Positions 1 through 8,492 of a stretch of 64,000 nt of DNA are shown in pieces. The stretch spans positions 17,361 to 81,360 of the forward strand of contig JBGAUT010000023.1 of the NCBI GenBank assembly GCA_044228505.1, read 5' to 3'. This stretch comes from JAEUKA01 sp044228505 (GTDB lineage Bacteria > Myxococcota_A > Polyangia > Palsa-1104 > JAEUJZ01). A model generated the notes under the pieces. That model was not told the DNA's origin. It searched no databases and saw nothing but the letters and a program-made list of their open reading frames with translations. How positions within the stretch are numbered: position 1 is the first letter of the stretch; the number at the start of each line of letters is the position of its first letter. The translations under genes and the position numbers were made by a program.

Positions 1-3000
1 AGCAGATTGGGGATACGCTCCGCCAGTTTCTTTCAACGACCGGATGGGCTACCAGTGAAGCACTGATCTTGAGCGCGGTGGAGAGAAAGCGCTCTGTGGT
101 GTTGACCTTGCGCTCGGCGGCAGCAGAACTGTACGCATTGCCGTGGGAACTGATGACTCTCCAGAGAGGAGGGCAACATCTGGGCGCGCTGCCGTCTGTG
201 CTGCTGCGGTATGAGTGGCCGGACGTGAGCGCAGCGCCCGAATTGCCCCATCGAGCGCCGGGGGGGCGCATTCTGTTCGCGTGGTCTGCTGCGGGCGGTG
301 CGATTCCTGCTCTCGAGCATCGGCAAGCGATCGAAAAAGCCTGTCAGCTCGCAGAGCATCCCTTTGAACCAGAGCATGACATTGTGCCTCATCTATCATG
401 TGGGCGGCTGCTCAGGGTTCTTGAACAAGCGAAAACGTCAGGCTCGCCGATTGCGGTTCTTCATCTGCTCTGTCACGGGGCAGCCATCGGGAGTAGTTTT
501 GGGTTGGCCCTTCACGATGATTCTTCTTGTGGCGACACAGTGGTCATTGATGCAGCCCGGCTCCGCCAACTACTCGCACCTTATGCAGATATGATTCGGC
601 TGGTGGTGCTCTCTGCTTGCGATAGTGGCAACGGTGGTGCCTTTGGCAACCATGTTGGGAGTGTGGCGCAGGAACTCCATCGTGCTCGCATGGATCAAGT
701 CGTCGCGTCGCGCTACCCTTTGTCTGTCGATGGCTCAATCCGTCTGGCCGAGACGTTCTATGAAGAGTTGCTCGGTCGTTCGGGCAGCGTGGCCCAGGCC
801 TTCCTAACGGCGCGTCGGCAGTTGGCTCAAGACCCAACTCAGCTCGATTGGGCCGCTCTCCAACTGTATAGCGCCTCTGAACCCCAGCAGGCACGGCCGA
901 TTCTCTTTTGTCCATATCCAGGACGTGTGCAGTTCTTCCCGCAGCATCGGTGCTTCTTCTTCGGACGTGAGCAGGAATCGGAAACCCTGGCGGCTCGATT
1001 CCTGAAGTTATCGGAGCAGCAACTCCCGCGCTTGTTGGCGGTCATCGGTCCATCAGGAAGCGGCAAGAGCTCCTTCCTAGCAGCCGGAGCGCTGCCCAGC
1101 ATTCTCTCCATTCGGAAAGCGGGTGCCAGGATTACGCAACTGTGTCCGGGCGCAACTCCCATTCAAGTACTTGAGAGAAGCTGCGCAGAGTTTACAGCGG
1201 ATCAGCAGCAACTGCTCATCGTGGATCAGTTCGAAGAGCTGTTTACGCACGGCGCGGAAGAAAGTGAGCGACAGAACTTCTGCTCTCTACTTTGGCGCTT
1301 GGCATCCTCCGATGCCACCCAGGTGAGTGTCCTCATCGGCTTGCGGAGCGACTTCATCCATCAAACAGAGGCGCTCTTCCGTGACGTTCAGGGGGGCCGG
1401 TCGGATTTCATCCTGTGTGGGAATCTGCATGGATTCTGGCTCAGTCCGTCACCGCAAAGTCTGCTCCGTGACGCGATCGTGGCACCTACCAAGCGAGTGG
1501 GGCTGCAGTTAGATCCGGGTTTACTAGAGCGGCTTCTGGATGAACTAGATGCACAACCCGGTGCGCTGCCTCTTCTTCAACGAACCATGGAGTTGCTGTG
1601 GCTGCGCCGTGATGGCAACCGCTTGACGCAGGAGTCTTTCGATGGGTTCGCGGGTGTGGTAGGGGTGCTGCTTGCGCATGCTGACCAAGTGATGGAGTCC
1701 TTGAGTCCTGATGAAGTGACTCTGGCGCAGCAGCTCTTTCTATGTTTGGGCAGTGCTTGGACCACTGAAAATCAGCCGAGCCGTAGGCGTGCTTCGCTTC
1801 GTACTCTCCGAGCCAAGGACCCGGCGCAGCAGATCCGTTTCCAACAAGTCTTGCAGCGTTTGATTCAGGAACGACTCATCGTGGCCAGCGGCACTCCCAA
1901 TGAGCAGGGACTGTCAGAAGGCTATGTTGAGGCTGCTCATGACGCACTTCTGCGAAAGTGGCCGAGGCTGCTCGCTTGGGTGGACAAGTCCCGGCCGATG
2001 CTGACGGTGCGTGAGAACCTAGACCGCTGGGTGGCGGACTGGCGCTTGCATCAGACGTTGCTTACCGGGAGTCAGCTCGGATACGCCGTGCAGATGGCAG
2101 CAGCGTTTCCGGAAGCCGTTGATGACGAGGCCCGCGAGCTACTCGCGCACAGTGAGCAGGTCCGATTGGAAGAGGAGGAACTCAAGTTACGAGGACTCGA
2201 TACCCTGCGGCTCCTAGCGGCAAAGTCGGTGTTCGGAACGGATGCCTCCCGGATTGCGTCCGCACTGCTTGAAACGAAGTCTGATGCGGTGACCACCATT
2301 CCGGGGTGGCTCGATGCATCCATCGACATCCTGCACAATCAGGTGCTGTGCACCGCTGAGATTGAACACGGCTGGGGGTTGTGGGATGCCAGATGGAATC
2401 CAGATGGACAGAGCGTTGCACTGGTGGGTCTGGACGGTACTGTGCAGCTGTGGGACGCCGGATCGGAGCGACCCCATCGCTTGGGACGGGAACACGACAG
2501 CCCCATCTATCGCGTGTGCTTTAGCCCAGATGGTGAAAAGCTTTTGACACTATGCGCAGACGGCACGGCAAGGGTGTGGAGCGTTAGCAGCGGAGAACAA
2601 CTGCTCCAGTTGGTCGGACATCAGGATTCGCTGGAGGCCGGAGTGTGGAGCCGTGATGGTCGGTTGATCGCGACGGCATCCGATGATCAGACAGCCCGGC
2701 TGTTTGATGCAGAATCCGGAAAGCAACTGGCAGTCCTGACTGGGCCGAGATTGGCTGTCATGGGGGTGGTGTTTGCGCCAGACGGTCAGCGTCTCTACAC
2801 CGCGTATGAAGACGGATCGATCTGTGTCTTTTCTAAGGACGAAAGGGGTAGGTGGATCCGCACTCCTTTCATTGAATCGAACACCCGATTGACCTCGCTT
2901 GCGATCAGTGCGGATGGCATGCAGCTCGCGATAGGCTCTGTGGATGCTCGTGTACTGGTCTACGACTTGAGCAAGCCCGAGGAACCACTCGAACTACTCG

Positions 3001-4016
3001 GTCACGGCGACCAGGTTTCGATGGTCGCGTTTAGTCCCGATGGGGACCGTTTGTTATCCAGTTCCCACGATCGCAGTGCGCTCCTGTGGAGTCTGCGATC
3101 CGAGCGTCCGCCCTGTAAGCTGATGGGTCATCGATTGGCGGTTCAGTCCGCAACATTTAGTCGGGATGGGAAGCAGATTGTGACCGCCTGCTCGGATGGA
3201 CGAGCGCGGATCTGGGATGCGACCCGCGTTGGTCTCGATCACCCCAAACGAATCAAGGCCCGCATGCGACTCCCAGACGGACTCCTGCACCGAACAGAGA
3301 GCTTACAACCACAGCCGACCAGTCCGGACAACTCGAAGGCTCAGTATCGCTTCATGATGACCAGTCCCAGCGCCGTGCAGCTCACTCCATGTGCGGCACA
3401 CGGGGAACCATTTTTGATTGATACAGCACCGGATCCGATCACAGGGATTCAGTTTACCCCTAATGGCGAGGGACTTGTCCTTACCGCAGAAAATCGCATC
3501 TTGGTGTGTGATCTGCGGACGCGAGCGCTGCGCTGGCTTGTGGGTCACACGTATAAGATCAGTTGTTTCGCGATCAGTCCGAACAGCGAATGGCTGATCA
3601 CGGGAGCAGAAGACTGGACAGCCCGAATTTGGTCCCTGGTGCAGGTCGAGGAGCCACGGGTGTTGTCTGGTCATGATGCGACGCCTGTATTGGTTCTGTT
3701 TGATCCGCATTCCAGGTGGGCGTTGACTGTTGAACTGGATGGTGCAACCCGAATTTGGCCAGAGGCTGGGCCGCCCATCATGTTGCTTTCCAATCGTCGA
3801 ATGGATCACACGGTGGCCATCTCTCCTGATTGGAGGAAGCTCGTGACACAGGTTGCAGGGAATGGTGATGGGCCGCTGTATCTATGGGAGCTGGAACTAG
3901 ACCCCAAGGTGATGCAGCAGAGACTCCGCAGCGCGAAGAGACTATCCCTTTCCGAAGAAGAATTTCTGATGCTGTACGTGAAGCCGCAGCGAAAGATAGG
4001 ACGGGGGCTCTCGTAA
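1..4016 (+). CDS. CHAT protease - nSTAND ATPase - WD40 repeat protein (5' partial)
   Basis: The reading frame is open to the left edge, so the true start is outside the window; the first in-frame start-like codon is TTG at 69. Numbering from 69, residues 1-270 form a CHAT (caspase-like) domain with both catalytic residues: His136 in HLLCHG and Cys184 in LSACDSG. An nSTAND NTPase follows, with Walker A GPSGSGKS near 327 and Walker B LLIVDQFEE near 382-390. From about residue 767 I count seven WD40 blades (to about 1052), a linker, then four or more further blades (about 1120-1274). In this architecture WD40 repeats usually sense a ligand, the STAND module acts as an oligomerisation switch, and CHAT cleaves a protein target. 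No substrate is visible next to it. Immune or programmed-death function is inference. Confidence 0.9.
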   Translation, partial: QIGDTLRQFLSTTGWATSEALILSAVERKRSVVLTLRSAAAELYALPWELMTLQRGGQHLGALPSVLLRYEWPDVSAAPELPHRAPGGRILFAWSAAGGAIPALEHRQAIEKACQLAEHPFEPEHDIVPHLSCGRLLRVLEQAKTSGSPIAVLHLLCHGAAIGSSFGLALHDDSSCGDTVVIDAARLRQLLAPYADMIRLVVLSACDSGNGGAFGNHVGSVAQELHRARMDQVVASRYPLSVDGSIRLAETFYEELLGRSGSVAQAFLTARRQLAQDPTQLDWAALQLYSASEPQQARPILFCPYPGRVQFFPQHRCFFFGREQESETLAARFLKLSEQQLPRLLAVIGPSGSGKSSFLAAGALPSILSIRKAGARITQLCPGATPIQVLERSCAEFTADQQQLLIVDQFEELFTHGAEESERQNFCSLLWRLASSDATQVSVLIGLRSDFIHQTEALFRDVQGGRSDFILCGNLHGFWLSPSPQSLLRDAIVAPTKRVGLQLDPGLLERLLDELDAQPGALPLLQRTMELLWLRRDGNRLTQESFDGFAGVVGVLLAHADQVMESLSPDEVTLAQQLFLCLGSAWTTENQPSRRRASLRTLRAKDPAQQIRFQQVLQRLIQERLIVASGTPNEQGLSEGYVEAAHDALLRKWPRLLAWVDKSRPMLTVRENLDRWVADWRLHQTLLTGSQLGYAVQMAAAFPEAVDDEARELLAHSEQVRLEEEELKLRGLDTLRLLAAKSVFGTDASRIASALLETKSDAVTTIPGWLDASIDILHNQVLCTAEIEHGWGLWDARWNPDGQSVALVGLDGTVQLWDAGSERPHRLGREHDSPIYRVCFSPDGEKLLTLCADGTARVWSVSSGEQLLQLVGHQDSLEAGVWSRDGRLIATASDDQTARLFDAESGKQLAVLTGPRLAVMGVVFAPDGQRLYTAYEDGSICVFSKDERGRWIRTPFIESNTRLTSLAISADGMQLAIGSVDARVLVYDLSKPEEPLELLGHGDQVSMVAFSPDGDRLLSSSHDRSALLWSLRSERPPCKLMGHRLAVQSATFSRDGKQIVTACSDGRARIWDATRVGLDHPKRIKARMRLPDGLLHRTESLQPQPTSPDNSKAQYRFMMTSPSAVQLTPCAAHGEPFLIDTAPDPITGIQFTPNGEGLVLTAENRILVCDLRTRALRWLVGHTYKISCFAISPNSEWLITGAEDWTARIWSLVQVEEPRVLSGHDATPVLVLFDPHSRWALTVELDGATRIWPEAGPPIMLLSNRRMDHTVAISPDWRKLVTQVAGNGDGPLYLWELELDPKVMQQRLRSAKRLSLSEEEFLMLYVKPQRKIGRGLS

Positions 4017-4063
4017 TTTATCACGAGGTGCCCGGAAGAGTGCGGTGGGATGAGGGGAAGCGA

Positions 4064-5113
4064 CTAGCCCGGTGGGGGCGTGCAGCAACCAGTGAGGCAA
4101 TACCAGCCATTTTGGCATGGAGCGCAACCGGGCAGACCGCACGGCTGATTGTTGGCACAGAGGGATGGCGGACAGAGAGAAGGGTCGCTCCCTGTCGGTC
4201 CAGCTAGATCGGCACCGGCAAGATCCTTCGGAGGTTGACCGGCCATGTCTGCGGGCGGTGGAAAGCAATCAGATGGCAGCGTATCTTTGCCGATGCAGAG
4301 CTGACAGCGACCACATGATTTTTCGCAAGAAGCCACCATCTGGCAGGGATGGCATTTGGCGGGATCTCCAACATCCTTGGTTGTGCAAGTCGAGGCTCCA
4401 TTTGAGTCATACGATCCGAGCCAGATACCAGTCTTGGTGCCATCAAGGTTGACTTTGGCTTGCGGGCCTAGGAAGCAGCAGCCGAAGCAATCGCAGCCGT
4501 TCGGAGTGAGCGGTCCACAGTAACTCTTACACGTGGCAGACTGGGTCTGCTGCGCCGTGACACACGTGAGTCCACCACCAACACCCATGGTTGGTGAGTA
4601 CGCACAAGCCGTTTCTGGTGACGGATTTCCTGCGACCTTGGTCGGATCGCAGCCGTGATCCCAGTAACAGTTGTCATTGCCTTGGCCGGTGTCTGCGTCA
4701 AAGTAGCAGTCCATCTTGCACTTGGTGTTGTTGCCACCAGGAATCGCTGGATCGAGACCATTTTCGCTGTTGTCGCATGGGCCCAAGCAGTCCGGATCAT
4801 CGCTATCGATGCGTCCATCTCCATCATCATCGGTACAGTTGCCGCACTGATAGGTCTTGCCTTGGCAGGTGGCAGGAAAGCACAGACGAGAACCACCGTC
4901 ACCGGTTTGGACGAGCACGGCTCCGTCAGGGATAGGCCGTAGGTCCGCAATACTTCCTCCCCCGTCATCAAGCAGGCTCAGGTCATCTGTGCCAACGGCC
5001 AGGTCGTCCGAACCACTGGTGGCGGTGTCATTACAGGCCACCACCGCAGCCGTTACGCACGAAAGAGCGATCGTGACTAGATAGAGAAATCTGGATGAGG
5101 TTCGTTTGGTCAT
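4064..5113 (-). CDS. Cys-rich secreted lipoprotein
   Basis: The product is 349 aa. The start at 5113 is preferred over an upstream one because it gives a clean lipoprotein signal: basic N-terminus, hydrophobic stretch, lipobox VVAC. After the lipidated Cys comes a low-complexity linker with DLA, DLS and DLR units, then a long Cys-rich region and a second Asp-Leu-Ala stretch near the C-terminus. A DDDGDGRIDSDDPDC segment resembles a calcium-binding acidic loop. The many cysteines imply disulfides outside the cytoplasm. I recognise no named family. It ends convergently 47 bp from the CHAT gene and is divergent from another small lipoprotein at 5378. Confidence 0.7.
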   Translation of the reverse strand: MTKRTSSRFLYLVTIALSCVTAAVVACNDTATSGSDDLAVGTDDLSLLDDGGGSIADLRPIPDGAVLVQTGDGGSRLCFPATCQGKTYQCGNCTDDDGDGRIDSDDPDCLGPCDNSENGLDPAIPGGNNTKCKMDCYFDADTGQGNDNCYWDHGCDPTKVAGNPSPETACAYSPTMGVGGGLTCVTAQQTQSATCKSYCGPLTPNGCDCFGCCFLGPQAKVNLDGTKTGIWLGSYDSNGASTCTTKDVGDPAKCHPCQMVASCEKSCGRCQLCIGKDTLPSDCFPPPADMAGQPPKDLAGADLAGPTGSDPSLCPPSLCANNQPCGLPGCAPCQNGWYCLTGCCTPPPG

Positions 5114-5204
5114 GTCCGCTATAACAGCAAAGAGCGAGCCACCGTGACGTAGGAGTCTGTCTCTCGACATTGGTGGCATGGACCAGTCTGAGCGGCCATG
5201 ACTT

Positions 5205-5241
5205 TGTACCAAACGGTACAGGACTTCGTTCCGAACGGTAC
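5205..5241. promoter_or_regulatory. Candidate operator: dyad plus direct repeat
   Basis: In the 264-bp gap between two divergent lipoprotein genes there is a perfect dyad, TGTACC-aaac-GGTACA (5205-5220). The half element CCAAACGGTAC (5209-5219) recurs as CCGAACGGTAC at 5231-5241. The two start 22 bp apart, two helical turns, as expected of paired protein sites on one DNA face. The regulator is unknown. Confidence 0.35.
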
Positions 5242-5377
5242 GCGACAAAGCGAGTACGGATTGTGCTGTGTTCACGATGCTGTCACAACGTGAGTCGATC
5301 GGTCAAACTCACCAAGATGACTTCCTGTGGAATCGTTCCCACCGGAAGCCGTGGCCAATCAAGCGAGGGGATGAAAC

Positions 5378-5821
5378 ATGACCAGGAAACGACTCGGGAG
5401 CAGGGACAGCAAGCGACGTATTGTCACGGTGGGATTGATGCTACTGCTTGGATGCAATCAGGATTTGGGTGGAGCGGATATGGAAGTCGCAGTAGATATG
5501 ACCACTCCCGCTGACATGACCGTCACACTCAAGGGGAGCTGCGATCTGCGCAAGGCATCTCCAGCGGGTCAGGAGTGCCGCGACTATGAATCCACCTCAA
5601 CGCAGTTTATTTCAACCTACAAGGGAACGTGTACCACCGCTGCGGCCTGGTTAGATTCGTTCTGCAATCATGCAGGTTCGCTGGGGGGATGCCGGACCAA
5701 TATTCCCAATTTAGGTGGTGGGACGTTGACGCAGTGGTACTTCGCGCAGTCAGGAATCATGACCCAAGCGGATGTCCAGACCAAGTGCGCGGCGGGGGGA
5801 CAGACTTTTGTGGCACCGTAA
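5378..5821 (+). CDS. Small Cys-rich lipoprotein
   Basis: The product is 147 aa. GAGGGG lies 7 nt before the ATG. A basic N-terminus is followed by a hydrophobic segment and an LLLGC lipobox. The mature protein opens with a linker carrying DM units (VDMTTPADMT) and then a roughly 100-residue domain with several cysteines. No family is recognised. It is divergent from the larger lipoprotein at 4064-5113 and shares its linker style, so both are probably surface or periplasmic proteins of the same lineage-specific class. Confidence 0.65.
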   Translation: MTRKRLGSRDSKRRIVTVGLMLLLGCNQDLGGADMEVAVDMTTPADMTVTLKGSCDLRKASPAGQECRDYESTSTQFISTYKGTCTTAAAWLDSFCNHAGSLGGCRTNIPNLGGGTLTQWYFAQSGIMTQADVQTKCAAGGQTFVAP

Positions 5822-6009
5822 AGAGTGAGCTGTGCGGCTCTTGCGGTATCGTTTGGGCATTCCCTACTTTTGAACCTCGCAGATGACACGAGGTGAGGTT
5901 TGGCGAGTCCCACGCACCATCCCTTGCGCTTGGAAAATGCCCGAACGTCGTCGGAGAATTTTGGGCGCAGAGTTAGCCTGATAATATTCTTTTTACTTCC
6001 GCTGGGGCG

Positions 6010-7932
6010 GTGAAGCTAACTGATTTTGGGATCGTGAAGACCATGCAGGACGATCCCGAGTTGACTGCGTCAGGTCAACTGGTCGGCACTCCACTCTATA
6101 TGAGCCCAGAGCAGAGCATCGGTTCTGATGAGGTCGATGTTCGCAGTGACCTGTACTCACTAGGGGCATCCTATTATGCGCTGCTCACCGGTCGGCCTCC
6201 GTTTGGTGGGGCCAGCATTTTGGAAATCCTGGTCAACCTGCGCACAACTTCTCCCATCGATCCCAGGGAGTATGTTCCAGAAATTCCTGAAGCGTGTGTG
6301 AAGGTGATAAAGAGGGCTCTGGCCAAAAAGCCAGAGCGGCGCTATCAGAGCGCGGCAGACATGTTGAGCGAGTTAGAAGCGGTGCTCGATAGTATGCCGC
6401 GTCGTCAGCAGTCGATCTTTCAAATGGAAAGAGCGCTTCCGCAGCCGCGCCTGGTGGGAGAAACCCCGGTGCATGCGCAAGGAGCAACACTCGATGGTGC
6501 CGACGCTCGGCCTGGCACCCTGGAACGCGCCTTGGCGGAGTCAGTTCCTGGGGAGTATCGTTCGTCTTTGGTCTCGCGACGTACGTTCCTGGTTGGTGGC
6601 GCATTGACTCTGTTCGGTGCAGGAGCGGCAGGATATTTCGTGCTGCGCAATCGTGCGAGTCGGAATCTGCCAACCTCTGTCCCAGCGCGGGTAGATCCAG
6701 CGCGAACGGTGTCTGTACCTGCGAAAAAGGCTCCCCTCAAAGTCGGCGTGCTTCATTCCATGTCCGGTCCCTTGGCGGTGAGTGAACGGCCCCTGGCGGA
6801 TGCTTCGTTGCTGGCAATAGAGGAGCTCAATTCCGCTGGAGGACTACTTGGCCGAAGCCTAGAGCCAATTTTGCTCGACGGGAAATCTGAAGTCACGAGC
6901 GAGTCTGCTTTTTCACGGGCCGCCAATCGCATGCTGTCGGAAGACAAGGTGGCCGTGGTATTTGGCGGCTTCGGATCCGGGGGCCGCAAAGCCATCAAAC
7001 CTTTTTTTGAGGAACTGGGCGGTCTACTTTTCTATCCCGCGTCCTATGAGGGGCTAGAAGAGTCTCCCAACATCGTCTATACCGGCGCAACTCCCAACCA
7101 GTTTGTTTTTCCCGCGCTGCAGTGGTTCGAAAAACAGAGCGGCAAGAAGCGCATTGTTCTGGTTGGGACTGATGGGCTCCGTCCGCGTGCGATCGAAGCG
7201 CTGATCGAATCGGAACTGCGACACAAGAAGGACTGGAAGCTGCTTTCTACCTACTTCTCAGTGGTCGGAGACTTTGAGTATTCTGCGGTGATTAAACAGA
7301 TCAAAAAGCTCAAACCAGAGCTGATTCTGAATGTTCTTGTCGGCGACTCCAGTGTTGCGTTTCTGAAGCAACTCCGTGATGCTGACATTCTCCGCAAAGA
7401 CATTCCGACGCTGTCGTTTACGATTGGCGAAACAGAGATGGCGCAGCTAGCCTCTGTGGATCTGTCCGGTCATTACTTTGCGCGGGCCCACTTTCCCCTT
7501 CTGCGCAGTGGTAATGAGTCAGGTTTCATCTCTCGCTTCAAGGCCAAGTACGGCACCCATCGGGTGGTCAGTGAGACGATGGAAGCTGCGTACTACGGCG
7601 TGCATCTGTGGGCTGAAGCTGTCAAGAGCGCCGGAACCGAGAGTGTCAAAGCAGTGCTCAGTGCGGTGAAGCAAAAGGAATATGAGATCCACGGAGTCCG
7701 TGTTCGCGTTGATCCCAGCAACCAGCACACCTGGAAGGAATTCGAGCTGGGCCGACTGGGTGCTCAGAACCAGATGGAGATCGTGAAGACCGGCTACGAA
7801 GTGATGCCGCCGATTCCCTATCCCGGCTCTCGCACTCGGGCTGAGTGGAACGTCTTTCTCGATTCCCTTCACAGCAGATGGGATAACAACTGGGCCAATC
7901 CCCATAAGCCCGTTCACGGTCACGGAAAATAG
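6010..7932 (+). CDS. Truncated Ser/Thr kinase - TM - UrtA-like sensor (N-lobe missing)
   Basis: This is a decapitated paralogue of the gene at 53414-56062. The frame can be read upstream of the GTG at 6010 as PDNILFTSAGA, the end of a kinase catalytic loop, but an in-frame TAG at 5974-5976 closes it. The glycine loop, VAIK lysine and HRD are absent in all frames upstream. The DFG motif, GTPLYMSPEQ activation segment and C-lobe remain (about residues 1-130). A hydrophobic segment at 192-212 follows. It is preceded by SRRTFLV, which fits a twin-arginine motif. Residues from about 245 resemble the urea/amide ABC binding protein UrtA (SMSGPLAVSE, GGLLGR, FYPASYEG, SETMEAAYYGVHLW). It cannot be a catalytically competent kinase as it stands. 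It is either a pseudogene or a retained sensor/decoy. Confidence 0.75.
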   Translation: MKLTDFGIVKTMQDDPELTASGQLVGTPLYMSPEQSIGSDEVDVRSDLYSLGASYYALLTGRPPFGGASILEILVNLRTTSPIDPREYVPEIPEACVKVIKRALAKKPERRYQSAADMLSELEAVLDSMPRRQQSIFQMERALPQPRLVGETPVHAQGATLDGADARPGTLERALAESVPGEYRSSLVSRRTFLVGGALTLFGAGAAGYFVLRNRASRNLPTSVPARVDPARTVSVPAKKAPLKVGVLHSMSGPLAVSERPLADASLLAIEELNSAGGLLGRSLEPILLDGKSEVTSESAFSRAANRMLSEDKVAVVFGGFGSGGRKAIKPFFEELGGLLFYPASYEGLEESPNIVYTGATPNQFVFPALQWFEKQSGKKRIVLVGTDGLRPRAIEALIESELRHKKDWKLLSTYFSVVGDFEYSAVIKQIKKLKPELILNVLVGDSSVAFLKQLRDADILRKDIPTLSFTIGETEMAQLASVDLSGHYFARAHFPLLRSGNESGFISRFKAKYGTHRVVSETMEAAYYGVHLWAEAVKSAGTESVKAVLSAVKQKEYEIHGVRVRVDPSNQHTWKEFELGRLGAQNQMEIVKTGYEVMPPIPYPGSRTRAEWNVFLDSLHSRWDNNWANPHKPVHGHGK

Positions 7933-7952
7933 ATGAGGGCCGCCCTGAATCG

Positions 7953-8492
7953 TTACGCGATCAGAAGCCGATCTTGCTCTAGCGTCTCGGGATGGATGAA
8001 CCATAGCGGTTGACCGTCTTCGATGACGCTGACTTGGCCGGGCCGTAAGGGTGGGAAGGCCGGTCTCGCCGTGAGGAAGGCTCCGAGCATCGATAGGGAT
8101 GGCTCCTGACCCACGACGGCCACGCAGCTGCCTCGTTGAGAGATCTGCTTGGCGGCGAGCTGTGAAGGAATTCCGGATCCAAGGGAGTGCAACACTTCCA
8201 CAACATCGAGGAAGTCCAGCCGTTCTGCCAGCAGCTCTGCCGTCTGCACAGTGGCGACCATGGGGCTCACTACGATCGCTTCCAGAGACAGATTCAGTCC
8301 CTGCAGCACCTGTCCCACGTCCCGGACGACTTTGCGACCCTTGCGGCTTAGGTGACTGCGCTGCGCGCTGAGCCCGGAAACATCTTCCACCACGAGTCCA
8401 TGACGGATAAGGAGTATCTGCACCCTGTGAGGGTCATCGCTGAGAGCCGAGCTGTCAACTCCTGTGTGATTCCGTTCAGTCCTCGCTGTCAT
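7953..8492 (-). CDS. SixA-type histidine phosphatase family protein, degenerate
   Basis: The product is about 179 aa from ATG 8492; a GTG at the VQILLIRHG segment is another possible start. The fold signature of SixA/phosphoglycerate-mutase-like phosphatases is present: LLIRHG (R30, H31), then SPMVATVQTAELL and VAVVGQEPSLSML. In active SixA the second motif carries an Arg (SPxxR) and the third a His. Here these positions are Ala80 and Gln129, so two of the four catalytic-pocket residues are missing. The reading frame starts inside the end of the cyclase gene (17-bp overlap), so it is the last gene of the GTPase/cyclase operon. Probable role: phosphohistidine binding or pseudo-phosphatase rather than catalysis (inference). 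Confidence 0.75.
   Translation of the reverse strand: MTARTERNHTGVDSSALSDDPHRVQILLIRHGLVVEDVSGLSAQRSHLSRKGRKVVRDVGQVLQGLNLSLEAIVVSPMVATVQTAELLAERLDFLDVVEVLHSLGSGIPSQLAAKQISQRGSCVAVVGQEPSLSMLGAFLTARPAFPPLRPGQVSVIEDGQPLWFIHPETLEQDRLLIA

Noticed and set aside
5822..5976. Missing kinase N-lobe hidden in another frame by frameshift
   Set aside because: Translation of the three plus frames shows no glycine loop, VAIK lysine or HRD, so the loss is a deletion or rearrangement, not a simple frameshift.
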